Source: DASWTL01 sp035575925 (lineage in GTDB: Bacteria > Bacteroidota > Bacteroidia > Sphingobacteriales > Sphingobacteriaceae). From it: a stretch of DNA of 64,000 nucleotides. This document shows positions 1-9,019 of the stretch, piece by piece. Under the pieces are notes generated by a model, which worked only from the letters and a program-made list of their open reading frames with translations, made no database searches and was not told where the DNA came from. Location of the stretch: contig DATLXK010000028.1 in NCBI GenBank assembly GCA_035575925.1, positions 62,001 to 126,000 of the forward strand. Direction: 5' to 3'. Position 1 is the first letter of the stretch. Each line of letters begins with the position of its first letter. Both the position numbers and the translations under genes were made by a program.

Positions 1-430
1 AATACAGCGAAACCACAACGCGGTAGCCATCAGGTAGCGATTGGATAGCTCCATGTACCTTTTTTACCTGCCATGTCTGTTCCTCATAATCAAAGGAGTC
101 GTTATCTGCCAAATCCTCCGCATTTACTTCATCTATATTCACCAACTCTAGTTTTCTTTTCCGCAAATAGCTAATAGAGCGATTGATCACAATCTGCTTC
201 ATCCATAATCCAAATGTGGTTTCCTGTCTGAAATCGCCTATTCTGGCAAACGCGTCAATAAAGGCCTCCTGAAGCACATCAGAGGCTTCATCTTCTTTGT
301 TTAATATACGCATAGCGATATTAAACATGGCCTTTGAATAAAGCTTGTACAGTTCGTATTGTGATTTCCGACTTCCGTTCTTGCATTCAACCACCAGGTC
401 AAAATGCCGATCTACGTAAACAGTTTCCAA
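1..430 (-). CDS. RNA polymerase ECF sigma factor, C-terminus beyond the window
   Basis: About 143 codons are visible. I translated them by hand from a TTG at 430, because the frame has no ATG before the upstream stop near 470; a second TTG lies at 466. The protein begins with the METVYVDRHFDLV-type start of sphingobacterial ECF sigma factors. Region 2 follows (ELYKLYSKAMFNIAMRI, then a DEASDVLQEAFIDAF stretch for core binding and -10 recognition). An acidic linker follows, then the beginning of region 4 (SLPDGYRVVV), where the window ends. No anti-sigma gene is visible on this side. Family membership is clear; the regulon is unknown. Confidence 0.85.
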   Translation of the reverse strand, partial: METVYVDRHFDLVVECKNGSRKSQYELYKLYSKAMFNIAMRILNKEDEASDVLQEAFIDAFARIGDFRQETTFGLWMKQIVINRSISYLRKRKLELVNIDEVNAEDLADNDSFDYEEQTWQVKKVHGAIQSLPDGYRVVVSLY

Positions 431-511
431 ATTATTTTTACGCTTGCATATTAAATGACGCGTCAATAGTTAAAGCGTTGCATGGCTGAGAAATTTAAAA
501 CTAATACGTAG

Positions 512-1063
512 CTATCCGGATGTGTCTAATTTTAAGAATTGATCTATTGCTGATATGGATTTTTGGAGGCGGGAATCACCAATTCCAGAGATGACTGTAT
601 AGTTAGCATTCAATAACTCCAGCTCATTATGCCATATATCCATAAAATGGCTCCGAAGATGCGGGAAGTCGCGTAATGGATCTTCCTGCCATTGCATGTC
701 AATATCCATAAGCAGGTAAAGATCATAGGAGTGTTTCGGTAATTCTTCCAGCACTTCGGCAGGTGTTTTTCCAAACATATGGTCGCTCCATATCTTTACA
801 GTTAAAAAAGTGGTATCGCAAATAAGTAATTGATTAGCTAATGGCAGCATTTTCTTTTCCAGAGCCAGTTGCCCATAAAACATATTAATCTCATCCTGCA
901 AATTGCAAGGTTCCGAAAGTTTTTCACAATATTCTCTTGCAAATTCGGGTACCCAAACTGTATTGTAATGAAAAGCTAATTGCTCTGCAATGGTAGACTT
1001 ACCCGTAGATTCGGGCCCTACTACAGCGATTTTTTTTATGCGGTCTTCCACTTTTTTCTCCAT
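512..1063 (-). CDS. NadR-type nicotinamide riboside kinase (P-loop ATPase)
   Basis: 183 residues. A Walker A motif, GPESTGKST, lies at about residues 16-24 in the setting typical of the kinase domain of NadR, followed by WVPEFAREYCE and a Walker B-like LLICDTT. It is the kinase domain alone: the helix-turn-helix and adenylyltransferase parts of enterobacterial NadR are absent, which is usual in Bacteroidetes. The start lies inside the end of the upstream pnuC gene (28-base overlap), so the two are almost certainly co-translated. Inferred role: phosphorylation of imported nicotinamide riboside to NMN in the cytoplasm, trapping the substrate. A thiamine-related role is less likely given the NadR-like motifs. 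Confidence 0.85.
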   Translation of the reverse strand: MEKKVEDRIKKIAVVGPESTGKSTIAEQLAFHYNTVWVPEFAREYCEKLSEPCNLQDEINMFYGQLALEKKMLPLANQLLICDTTFLTVKIWSDHMFGKTPAEVLEELPKHSYDLYLLMDIDMQWQEDPLRDFPHLRSHFMDIWHNELELLNANYTVISGIGDSRLQKSISAIDQFLKLDTSG

Positions 1064-1647
1064 TCAAGATATCCCATGGTAGCAAGCCATAAAAACAACG
1101 CATATAAAATAGCTGTAAGCACCAGATCTTTATATATGTATAGTGGTATGTAGCATATATCCACGATTATCCATAATATCCAGTTTTGTATTATTTTACG
1201 TGTCATCAGAAACTGGGCTACAAAACTCATAGAAGTGCAAAATCCATCAGCATAAGGCACATTTGTTGGTGTATAGTTATCCAGTATCCATCCCGCAAGG
1301 CCTGTAGAAATTCCGATTAACAATAAGGTGAGAAGCCATTGGCTTTTTGACAAAGATTTGATCGGCTTCTGCTCAGTTTCGTTATTTGTGGTCCAATAGT
1401 ACCAGCCGTAAATGGAAGTCCCAAAAAAATAAACCTGAAGCACTGCATCCCCATACAACTGATATTGATAGAATAATACGCTATACGCCGCCACGCTAAT
1501 CAGGGCTATGGGCCAGCTCCAGATATTTTGTTTTGCGGCAAGATAAACACAAATAAAACCACTGATGGTGCCCACCCATTCTATCCATGAGGTTTGGTAG
1601 AATTGGGTTACCAGTAGTTGCCAAATAGAACCATCCAAAATGATCAT
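1036..1647 (-). CDS. pnuC: PnuC family nicotinamide riboside transporter
   Basis: 203-residue polytopic inner-membrane protein with about seven hydrophobic segments. It shows PnuC hallmarks such as WIEWVGTISGFICVYLAAKQN near the start and LYGDAVLQVYFFGTSIYGWYYW in the middle. PnuC proteins are facilitated-diffusion channels whose cargo is retained by phosphorylation. The overlapping downstream NadR-type kinase makes nicotinamide riboside the likely substrate rather than thiamine. The gene starts just after a terminator hairpin that separates it from the upstream lipoprotein gene, so the pair is probably its own transcription unit. No thiamine riboswitch is visible upstream. Confidence 0.88.
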   Translation of the reverse strand: MIILDGSIWQLLVTQFYQTSWIEWVGTISGFICVYLAAKQNIWSWPIALISVAAYSVLFYQYQLYGDAVLQVYFFGTSIYGWYYWTTNNETEQKPIKSLSKSQWLLTLLLIGISTGLAGWILDNYTPTNVPYADGFCTSMSFVAQFLMTRKIIQNWILWIIVDICYIPLYIYKDLVLTAILYALFLWLATMGYLEWRKKWKTA

Positions 1648-1662
1648 CGGCTCAAAAATATA

Positions 1663-1691
1663 AAATCCTCCTGCTATGCAGCGGAGGATTT
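1663..1691 (-). terminator. Intrinsic terminator after the lipoprotein gene
   Basis: Nine-base-pair stem AAATCCTCC/GGAGGATTT (1663-1671 and 1683-1691) with a GC-containing loop. Read on the minus strand it is followed by a T-rich run (TTTATATTTTT). It lies 36 bases after the stop of the 1727-2248 gene and just before pnuC. Confidence 0.75.
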
Positions 1692-1726
1692 ATATAGTCA
1701 AACAAATTAATTTAAAATTTAACCTG

Positions 1727-2248
1727 CTATTGAGTTGGTGCGGTACTAAAACTTAGGCTTGCACGTACACTTACATCCGCATTTAATGATTGCCGTAAAA
1801 CATAATCCATGCGTATCCTGGCACTGCCGTCATTCATATAATCATCTAAAAACCTCGAATTGTCGATATCTAACACCAGGCTATTTCCAGTACCGGATGA
1901 AACATCGTTTCTTGAAGCAATAAGCAATTCACCAGACCCATTAGACCGGATAAGATAAACCCTGACAGAATTTATTACACCAAGACTTTGGCTTGAGGGA
2001 TTTACAGCGTCAATTCTTGCGGAAGCAATACGAAGCTGTTGTGCAGTGCCTGAATTGTTTTTTCCTGTAAATATTTGATCTACACTGCTTATTGTGCTAG
2101 TGGCAGATTGTGTGGTACCTGTTCTGGTGGATGCAGGAATAATGAAGTTAGCAGTATAAGGAAAAGTGGAGCGCACGATGGACTGAACGGTAGCACAACC
2201 CGAAATAATTCCGATCAGAGCGATACATGTAATAATTGCTTTTTTCAT
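1727..2248 (-). CDS. Hypothetical lipoprotein
   Basis: 173 residues, function not recognised. The N-terminus MKKAIITCIALIGIISGCA is a type II signal peptide with the lipobox IISGC, so the mature protein is probably lipidated and envelope-associated. The rest is rich in Ser, Thr and Asn, without transmembrane segments. Alternating hydrophobic stretches (QLRIASARIDAV, INSVRVYLIRS, NSLVLDIDNS) suggest an all-beta, immunoglobulin-like fold. It is transcribed alone and ends at a terminator. No catalytic motif is visible. Confidence 0.7.
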   Translation of the reverse strand: MKKAIITCIALIGIISGCATVQSIVRSTFPYTANFIIPASTRTGTTQSATSTISSVDQIFTGKNNSGTAQQLRIASARIDAVNPSSQSLGVINSVRVYLIRSNGSGELLIASRNDVSSGTGNSLVLDIDNSRFLDDYMNDGSARIRMDYVLRQSLNADVSVRASLSFSTAPTQ

Positions 2249-2346
2249 GATATGTTCATTTTTGCTTAAATAACATTTTACATTTAGGAAAGTTTTTTAC
2301 ACTTTGCTGTAATTTATTCCATCTAGCAGTTAAATTCAAGATTTAT

Positions 2347-3312
2347 ATGAAGTATATCCTGATCATGTTATTCAGTTTGCCGTTAATTAACACTGTAAAC
2401 GCACAAAACAGGAATATATATTTTCTTAAGAATAATGGAAAGTTAGTAAGCATAAAGGACAGTGCTGATTTTATCCGTATCATACAGGAACCGGACTCCG
2501 GAACAACCTATTATAAAGTGATGGAATACTATCCTGATGAAGTTCAAAAATTTATAGGGACAGTTTCAGTTTTTGAACCTCATTTAATTTATGAAGGTGC
2601 CAATATAGCATTTCATAAAAACGGTAAAAGGGCAGAGGTTATAACCTATCAAAAAGGGGTGCCATCAGGTTCAGCATATTATTTTTATCCTGATGGTAAA
2701 CTTAAAAAAACCCTTGAATATGGCAATGAAGGTATGAAAAGAATGATGGGTTACCAGAACGTAAAATATAAAGTAACTAATTATTTCGACACGGCTGGTG
2801 TGCAACTGGTAAAAGATGGGAACGGATATACAATTGAAACAGTTAATAATGATAAAATAACGGAAGAAGGCGGTTATGTAAGCGGTGTGCGTAACGGGCT
2901 ATGGAAAACTACTAATTCCGGAAACAGTTTATATTATGAAGACATATACAATAATGGTGAATTTGTTTCAGGAAAGAATTTCAGCCCCGATGGTAAAGTA
3001 ATAGTTTATACCCAGAAAGACGTATTGCCGAAATTTAAAGGAGGTATTAATCAATTCAGTCAGTTTTTATCTTATCATATAAAATATCCTTCTGATGCAA
3101 AACAAGACGGAATTACCGGTAGGGTATTACTCTCTTTTGTAGTAGAAAAAGACGGCACTTTAACAAATATAAAAGTATTGAATTCAATATACCCTTCGTT
3201 AGACGAAGAGGCTTTGCGGGTATTACACAGATCACCAAAATGGGAACCTGGTATGCAGAACGGCGTGCCTGTTAAGGTTCAATACACTATTCCAATTGTG
3301 TTTAAGCTGTAA
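2347..3312 (+). CDS. Secreted protein with MORN/YwqK-like repeats and TonB C-terminal domain
   Basis: 321 residues. A signal peptide covers residues 1-19 (ending NTVNA). The middle (about 75-215) has Tyr/Gly-rich repeats such as EGANIAFHKNGKRAEVITY and GSAYYFYPDGKLKKTLEY, like YwqK/MORN variants common in Bacteroidetes. The last 90 residues are a typical TonB C-terminal domain: LPKFKGGINQF, then GRVLLSFVVEKDGTL, LDEEALRVLHRSPKWEPG and a terminal IPIVFKL. There is no N-terminal proline-rich membrane anchor of classical TonB, so it is more likely a periplasmic TonB-C protein than a true energy transducer. Exact role unknown. Confidence 0.75.
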   Translation: MKYILIMLFSLPLINTVNAQNRNIYFLKNNGKLVSIKDSADFIRIIQEPDSGTTYYKVMEYYPDEVQKFIGTVSVFEPHLIYEGANIAFHKNGKRAEVITYQKGVPSGSAYYFYPDGKLKKTLEYGNEGMKRMMGYQNVKYKVTNYFDTAGVQLVKDGNGYTIETVNNDKITEEGGYVSGVRNGLWKTTNSGNSLYYEDIYNNGEFVSGKNFSPDGKVIVYTQKDVLPKFKGGINQFSQFLSYHIKYPSDAKQDGITGRVLLSFVVEKDGTLTNIKVLNSIYPSLDEEALRVLHRSPKWEPGMQNGVPVKVQYTIPIVFKL

Positions 3313-3325
3313 AGGAGTAAGTGAA

Positions 3326-3381
3326 TTTGTATAGATTTTAAAGTAATTATTTTTAGCTTTGCACCCCGACATCCGGTCGGG
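3326..3381 (+). promoter_or_regulatory. Possible carB promoter followed by a leader hairpin
   Basis: TAGCTTTG at 3354-3361 fits the Bacteroidetes -7 box TANNTTTG. TTTG at 3326-3329 could be the -33 box, though the 24-base spacer is longer than usual. Directly downstream is the hairpin CCCGAC-ATCCG-GTCGGG (3365-3381), which would lie at the very 5' end of the carB transcript. It is followed only by ATTTT, so it could instead be a weak terminator for the preceding gene. Confidence 0.4.
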
Positions 3382-3443
3382 ATTTTCCGTTCAGAATAGG
3401 AAACCTCGGTTGGTCAGGCCCAGACTTTTGACTTCTTAACCTT

Positions 3444-6260
3444 ATGCCCAGAGACACTTCCATTAGATCAATATTAATTATCGGATCAGGACCAATTATT
3501 ATTGGCCAGGCATGTGAGTTTGATTACTCAGGATCACAGGCGGCGCTTTCATTAAAAGATGAAGGCATCGAGGTATCTATAATTAACTCTAATCCGGCTA
3601 CCATCATGACTGACAAAGTAATTGCAGATCATGTTTATCTGTGGCCTTTAACAGTAGATAGTATTGAGCAGATATTACAGGAACGCCGGATTGATGCGGT
3701 TTTACCTACTATGGGTGGGCAAACTGCTTTGAATTTATGCAAGGAAGCTGACGAGAGAGGGATATGGAAAAAATATGGAACCCGGATAATCGGGGTTGAT
3801 ATAGCAGCAATTGAAAAAACAGAGAACCGCGAGGAATTCAGGCAGTTGATGGTAGATATAGGTGTTGGGGTAGCACAATCAAAAATTGCAAATTCATTTC
3901 TTGAAGGGAAAGAAGCTGCACAGGATATAGGATTTCCATTGGTGATACGCCCTTCATACACTCTGGGCGGGACTGGCGGCGGAATTGTGCATAAAAAAGA
4001 AGATTTTGATGCTGCCTTAAGCCGAGGCTTACAGGCCTCTCCAACTCATGAAGTACTGGTTGAAAAAGCAGTAGTCGGCTGGAAAGAATTTGAACTTGAA
4101 TTACTTCGTGATAGTAAGGATAATGTAATTATAATTTGCTCTATTGAGAATTTCGATCCCATGGGCATCCATACAGGTGATTCAATCACTGTAGCACCAG
4201 CCATGACGCTTAGCGACCGGTGTTACCAGGATATGAGAAATCAGGCGATGCTCATGATGCGGGCTATAGGTAATTTTGCAGGGGGTTGTAACGTGCAGTT
4301 TTCAGTAGATCCTGCAACTGAAAATATTATTGCTATTGAAATAAATCCGCGGGTATCGCGCTCATCAGCACTGGCATCTAAAGCTACAGGTTACCCGATT
4401 GCGAAAATTGCAGCCAAGCTGGCTATAGGATATAACCTTGATGAAATAGAAAACCAGATTACAAAAACAACTTCAGCATATTTTGAGCCTACACTTGATT
4501 ATGTAATTGTAAAAATTCCAAGATGGAACTTCGATAAGTTCAAAGGAGCTAATAAAGAGCTGGGTCTTCAAATGAAGTCGGTAGGAGAAGTAATGGCTAT
4601 CGGGCGTACATTTATTGAAGCCCTGCAGAAAGCCTGCCAAAGCCTTGAAACAAACAGGCTGGGACTGGGAGCCGATGGAAGGCAAAACAGAAACCTGGAG
4701 CAGATCATGCACAGCCTCGAGCATCCAAGCTGGGACAGATTATTCCACATAAAAGACGCATTTACCCTAGGCGTACCTCTCGAATCTATACGTAAGGTTA
4801 CTCATATAGATAAATGGTTCCTTGTTCAAATACAGGAGCTGGTAACGCTCGAGCTTGAACTTAAACGCTATTCTTTAACTAACATTCCGAAGGACTTCTT
4901 CATGGTCTTAAAGCAAAAAGGCTTTGCAGACGCTCAGATTGCATGGTTATTAGGGAATGTTACTGAAGATCAGGTTTATGACCGCAGAAAGGAACTTGGA
5001 ATTTCACGTGTATTTAAAATGGTGGATACCTGCGCTGCTGAGTTCCAGGCAAAAACACCTTATTATTATTCCACGTTTGAGGACGAGAATGAATCTATTG
5101 TTTCTGATAAAAAGAAAATAATAGTTCTTGGGTCGGGTCCAAACCGCATTGGCCAGGGAATTGAGTTTGACTATAGCTGTGTTCATGGCTTGCTTGCGGC
5201 TAAAGAGGCCGGATATGAATCGATTATGATTAATTGTAATCCTGAAACAGTATCCACCGATTTCAATATGGCGGACAAGCTTTATTTTGAGCCGGTTTTT
5301 TGGGAGCATGTAAGGGAAATAATTGAGCATGAAAAGCCTGAAGGGGTTATCGTTCAGTTAGGCGGGCAAACTGCGCTGAAAATGGCGGGTAAGCTTCATG
5401 AGAGAGGGATTAAAATAATCGGCACTTCTTATGACAATATGGATATCGCGGAGGACAGGGGCCGCTTCTCCGATCTTTTAAAAGAGCTTGAAATTCCATA
5501 TCCGAAATATGGTGTGGCTGAAACTGCAGAAGAAGCGCTGATAGTTGCAAAGGAAGTAGGCTACCCCGTGTTAGTTCGTCCGAGTTATGTATTGGGCGGG
5601 CAGGGGATGAGCATTGTAATAAATGATGAGGATCTTGAAAAAGCAGTAATGAAGTTGCTGGGCGATCTGCCCGGAAACCGTGTGCTGATTGATCATTTCC
5701 TGGACCGTGCGGAAGAGTCTGAGTCGGATTCCATATCTGACGGTGACGATGTACATATTATAGGTATGATGGAGCATATTGAGCCCGCAGGAATTCACTC
5801 GGGAGACTCGAGTGCTGTATTGCCTCCATTTGCTCTTTCAGAGGATGTTTTAGCCCACATGGAAGAGTACACGATAAAAATAGCTAAAGCCTTAGATGTT
5901 CGTGGGCTGCTTAATATCCAGTTTGCTATAAAAGATAATAAGGTTTACGTGATTGAAGCTAATCCAAGGGCATCACGTACAGTACCGTTTATTGCAAAAG
6001 CATATGATGTTCCTTATATTAATATCGCTGCCAAAGTTATGCTTGGTGCAAATAAAATAAAGGATTTTACTATCGAACGAAAGTTAAAAGGATATGCTAT
6101 AAAAGAACCCGTTTTCTCCTTTGACAAATTCCCTGAAGTGGAGAAACAATTAGGGCCAGAAATGAAGTCCACAGGGGAAGCGATCAGGTTTATTAAAGAT
6201 CTGGAAGACCCTTATTTCTTAAAGTTATACAGGGATAAGTCGATGTATTTGAGTAAGTAA
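3444..6260 (+). CDS. carB: Carbamoyl-phosphate synthase large subunit, short form
   Basis: 938 residues. There are two homologous ATP-grasp halves: residues 1-400 (IIGSGPIIIGQACEFDYSG, then VLVEKAVVGWKEFELE) and about 550-930 (VLGSGPNRIGQGIEFDYSC, then EHIEPAGIHSGDSS, ANPRASRTVPF). A helical oligomerisation region lies between them. It makes carbamoyl phosphate from glutamine-derived ammonia, bicarbonate and two ATP for pyrimidines and arginine. It ends just after the GEAIRF region, about 130 residues earlier than the E. coli protein, so the C-terminal MGS-like allosteric domain is absent. I recall this short form from related Bacteroidetes. The small subunit gene carA is not adjacent. Confidence 0.95.
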   Translation: MPRDTSIRSILIIGSGPIIIGQACEFDYSGSQAALSLKDEGIEVSIINSNPATIMTDKVIADHVYLWPLTVDSIEQILQERRIDAVLPTMGGQTALNLCKEADERGIWKKYGTRIIGVDIAAIEKTENREEFRQLMVDIGVGVAQSKIANSFLEGKEAAQDIGFPLVIRPSYTLGGTGGGIVHKKEDFDAALSRGLQASPTHEVLVEKAVVGWKEFELELLRDSKDNVIIICSIENFDPMGIHTGDSITVAPAMTLSDRCYQDMRNQAMLMMRAIGNFAGGCNVQFSVDPATENIIAIEINPRVSRSSALASKATGYPIAKIAAKLAIGYNLDEIENQITKTTSAYFEPTLDYVIVKIPRWNFDKFKGANKELGLQMKSVGEVMAIGRTFIEALQKACQSLETNRLGLGADGRQNRNLEQIMHSLEHPSWDRLFHIKDAFTLGVPLESIRKVTHIDKWFLVQIQELVTLELELKRYSLTNIPKDFFMVLKQKGFADAQIAWLLGNVTEDQVYDRRKELGISRVFKMVDTCAAEFQAKTPYYYSTFEDENESIVSDKKKIIVLGSGPNRIGQGIEFDYSCVHGLLAAKEAGYESIMINCNPETVSTDFNMADKLYFEPVFWEHVREIIEHEKPEGVIVQLGGQTALKMAGKLHERGIKIIGTSYDNMDIAEDRGRFSDLLKELEIPYPKYGVAETAEEALIVAKEVGYPVLVRPSYVLGGQGMSIVINDEDLEKAVMKLLGDLPGNRVLIDHFLDRAEESESDSISDGDDVHIIGMMEHIEPAGIHSGDSSAVLPPFALSEDVLAHMEEYTIKIAKALDVRGLLNIQFAIKDNKVYVIEANPRASRTVPFIAKAYDVPYINIAAKVMLGANKIKDFTIERKLKGYAIKEPVFSFDKFPEVEKQLGPEMKSTGEAIRFIKDLEDPYFLKLYRDKSMYLSK

Positions 6261-6303
6261 TAACAAACGATTGTGGAGCTAAGGCCGACGAAGATTTAGA
6301 AGA

Positions 6304-6900
6304 TCAACATTTAAAAATTTTTTCAGACTTGGTTCCCTGATAGGCAGTTATTCCTAACCTGTCTATCACCAAATGGTTTTTTCTACATTTAAGATAATCT
6401 TTCATATCCCATTCAATCGGTCGGTCGTTGTTTACTGAAAAGTCTATTTGATCTATCGCCTCTTCTAAAAGCCCTTTCTTAATATAATAGAAGAAGGTAT
6501 GATAACCTCTCCCTTCATACACATCGCTATCATCCTTGAAGATACTATCATAATCGTTTTGCATCTCAATGACTTTGTTAAAAAAATAACTCTCATCAAT
6601 TATATATCTTCCGGTAAGCTTAATAATTGCGTCGTTCTTTTTAAACGTGGATTGACGTAAAAATGCTTTCAGGTGGGCCATCTCATTTAATCCTTTATTT
6701 GGATAAGGATTTCCTTCCTTGCTATAATACGTATTGTATTTGTTCAGGTATCTCTTATTTTCGGTTACACATTCCAGTATAGTATAGGTATCAAACAAAT
6801 TCCCATACTTTAAACATGACTTAATAGACCTTATATATTGCCATTTTCTTCTCCAATAGGCCTTTGGAATATTTGCTGTTGTTATTATAAGATGTATCAT
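6304..6900 (-). CDS. Uncharacterised protein of the glycosyltransferase cluster
   Basis: 198 residues; I do not recognise a named family with certainty. It starts MIHLIITTANIPKAYW and contains NKGLNEMAHLKAFL followed by NDAIIKLTGRYIIDESYFFNKV. I associate this pattern with uncharacterised, possibly glycosyltransferase-like proteins in polysaccharide loci. A Lys-Leu-Thr-Gly-Arg-Tyr segment followed by acidic residues (KDDSDVYEGRGYH) could bind a nucleotide sugar, but no DXD motif is convincing. No signal peptide or membrane segment. It is the last gene of the minus-strand cluster, 19 bases after its neighbour, so a role in the same glycan is inferred from context only. Confidence 0.55.
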   Translation of the reverse strand: MIHLIITTANIPKAYWRRKWQYIRSIKSCLKYGNLFDTYTILECVTENKRYLNKYNTYYSKEGNPYPNKGLNEMAHLKAFLRQSTFKKNDAIIKLTGRYIIDESYFFNKVIEMQNDYDSIFKDDSDVYEGRGYHTFFYYIKKGLLEEAIDQIDFSVNNDRPIEWDMKDYLKCRKNHLVIDRLGITAYQGTKSEKIFKC

Positions 6901-6919
6901 ATGGTCAATTTGTTAAATT

Positions 6920-7855
6920 TTACGTCAGGCCCAACCATCTTTTAAATTTTTTCTTTCTTGCTTTTGCTCTTCTTCGTTCTATATTAAAATCTCTATACAA
7001 GGTAAAAAGATCAGCTTTTCTTTGTGGAACAAAGTATTTGGGATGGGTAATATTATACGGTAATACTTCCAGTGGTATATCCGCATTGGCATCATTTGCA
7101 TCAAATGTATGTGTGCTGTCAGATCCAAAGCCCATATTGGAAACCAGATTATAATTAGGGATAATGCACAGTCCGTTGTTAAAGAAGTTTATAAGGCCCA
7201 GTTGATAATCCCACGTATCTATTTTACCCGTCTTCAATTGTTTAAATATACCGATCCAACTTTCAACAAAAAGTTCTTCACTAAATATTTTACTAAGTTG
7301 TTCCTCCACTTCATCTTCACCATATTTTTGCATTTCCACGTCATACCCTTCCCAAACTCGTTTCCAGGTGGCCCAGCCCCAAACATGAACATTATTTGAA
7401 AAATAATACGTATCCGTACCCCATCTCTTGCCAAACTGGAGATTGCAGCCTGTAATGTGGCGAATCCTATCGTCGTCTTTGTATAAACTTAACATTTCAT
7501 CACAGAACCGGAAGAAATCATTTGCCGGGAGACAATCGTCTTCCAGGATAATACCTTCATCCTCGTGTTCAAAAAACCAGGAAATGGACGAGGATACAGC
7601 ATATTTGCAGCCTAAATTTTCGCTTCGGAACAGCGTATGCACTTCACATAACCAGTCGATCTTTGTAATTACGGATCGAACCTTTTCACAAAGTTCAAAT
7701 TCTCCTATACGTGTTTGTCGGGGCCCATCTGCCGCAATATAAAGTCTTGATGGTTTGGCCTCGCGGATTTTTTCAAACACCCTCTCAGTCATATCGGGCC
7801 TGTTAAAAACAAGAAAAAGAACAGGAGATTTCACTTGGTATTGGTTTGTATGCAT
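6920..7855 (-). CDS. Nucleotide-diphospho-sugar transferase (HlpA-like, GT-A fold)
   Basis: About 311 residues. It begins after a short leader with SPVLFLVFNRPDMTERVF, the usual start of a Bacteroidetes family often labelled hemolytic protein HlpA-like or sugar transferase. The likely metal-binding acidic motif is IILEDDCLPANDFF, preceded by LFRSENLGCKYAV and followed by VWGWATWKRVWEGYD. I place the start at the ATG at 7855, two bases after the stop of the upstream gene; a TTG at 7861 is also in frame. Predicted cytoplasmic glycosyltransferase in the surface-glycan operon. Donor and acceptor are unknown. Confidence 0.78.
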   Translation of the reverse strand: MHTNQYQVKSPVLFLVFNRPDMTERVFEKIREAKPSRLYIAADGPRQTRIGEFELCEKVRSVITKIDWLCEVHTLFRSENLGCKYAVSSSISWFFEHEDEGIILEDDCLPANDFFRFCDEMLSLYKDDDRIRHITGCNLQFGKRWGTDTYYFSNNVHVWGWATWKRVWEGYDVEMQKYGEDEVEEQLSKIFSEELFVESWIGIFKQLKTGKIDTWDYQLGLINFFNNGLCIIPNYNLVSNMGFGSDSTHTFDANDANADIPLEVLPYNITHPKYFVPQRKADLFTLYRDFNIERRRAKARKKKFKRWLGLT

Positions 7856-7857
7856 AA

Positions 7858-9009
7858 TCAATTGATCTCTAATTTATAACCAATTAACTTCAATACTTCC
7901 TTCCAGACGGTATCAGAACTGATCTGGGATATGCAGGGGAAAGGTCTGTCCTCTTCTTGAGGCATAATGCACTGCCAATCGCAATTGAAACACGGCATAG
8001 TTTGACTAACACACACAGGAGTTAGTTCTGCATTTGGCGGATACGGGGTGAAGCGATTATAATGCCCCCCGCCTTGTACACAGATTGAAGGAGTATTGCA
8101 TGCGTTTGCAATATGCACAGCACTAGTTTCATTAGTTATTACGAGTTGAGCGTTTGCAATTTCAGCGATCGCATCCGCCAACGAAGTTTTTCCAACCTGA
8201 TTGACTAGTCTGTGGGATGCAACATGGCGGATAAGAAAATCTGCAATTGCAGTGTCGTTTTTACTTCCACATATAGTAATCGAGTAAGTTGTATATTGTA
8301 GAATGTTCTTGATGATAGCCATAAACTTCTCTTTTTCCCAGTTCCTTTTTGCCAACCCACTGCCAGGAAATATTAGAATAGATTTTTCGACATCCTTATA
8401 AACCGGAAAGTGTGGTTTGCTGATGGGCAAGTCAGATGCAGTAACTTTCTCGAAAAAATAGCGGTTACGTTCAAACTCATGGTCAATTGAATTGGGGAGC
8501 AATATTCGTTTGCTATAAAACTTGTCTGTTTTTGATTTGTAACGAGAGTTTAGCTCCTTATCGCTTTCGAAAGCTATCGTATCCTTAGCGCAAGCTAATC
8601 CAGCCAGTCCGTTTGCCAGTAATGTCCGGGAATATGTTGGCTGAAGAACCTTTTCATAACTTCTTAAGAACAGAGTCCACCCCAATTTCAGGATCATCAC
8701 GGGGGTATTATATAGCTGATCGGAATTTATAAAGAAAAACCTCGTTACAAACTGACTATCATATTTCAATGCGATATCTTTCCATAATTCATTTCCCACA
8801 ATATCAATTTCATAATTTTTAAATTTCTCTGAAATATGAATTAACTCAATAAAGTTTCTGAAAAGAATATAATCCCCAATTGCATCAATCTTAATTATTA
8901 ATATCCTTTTAGCGGGCTTTCTGTACCTTGAAAGAAGTGCAAATAAATAAGGAATCTTTAATAATATAAACCGAGAGATCCTGAATATATTTCTATTCTT
9001 TATATTCAT
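7858..9009 (-). CDS. Glycosyltransferase family 9 (heptosyltransferase-like)
   Basis: 383 residues with the two Rossmann-like lobes of GT9. The N-terminal nucleotide-binding strand is RILIIKIDAIGDYILFRNF. The C-terminal half contains ILIFPGSGLAKRNWEKEKF and the donor-binding region LVITNETSAVHIANACNTPSICVQGG. A Cys-rich tail (CFNCDWQC) is common in this subgroup. GT9 enzymes add heptose or related sugars to LPS core; the actual sugar here is unknown. It sits in a compact minus-strand operon with 10 bases to the upstream GT2 gene. Confidence 0.85.
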   Translation of the reverse strand: MNIKNRNIFRISRFILLKIPYLFALLSRYRKPAKRILIIKIDAIGDYILFRNFIELIHISEKFKNYEIDIVGNELWKDIALKYDSQFVTRFFFINSDQLYNTPVMILKLGWTLFLRSYEKVLQPTYSRTLLANGLAGLACAKDTIAFESDKELNSRYKSKTDKFYSKRILLPNSIDHEFERNRYFFEKVTASDLPISKPHFPVYKDVEKSILIFPGSGLAKRNWEKEKFMAIIKNILQYTTYSITICGSKNDTAIADFLIRHVASHRLVNQVGKTSLADAIAEIANAQLVITNETSAVHIANACNTPSICVQGGGHYNRFTPYPPNAELTPVCVSQTMPCFNCDWQCIMPQEEDRPFPCISQISSDTVWKEVLKLIGYKLEIN

Positions 9010-9019
9010 AACAATCAGA

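Noticed and set aside
7109..7742. Plus-strand frames of about 100 codons opposite the HlpA-like gene
   Set aside because: Antisense shadows of a clear glycosyltransferase; no independent features.
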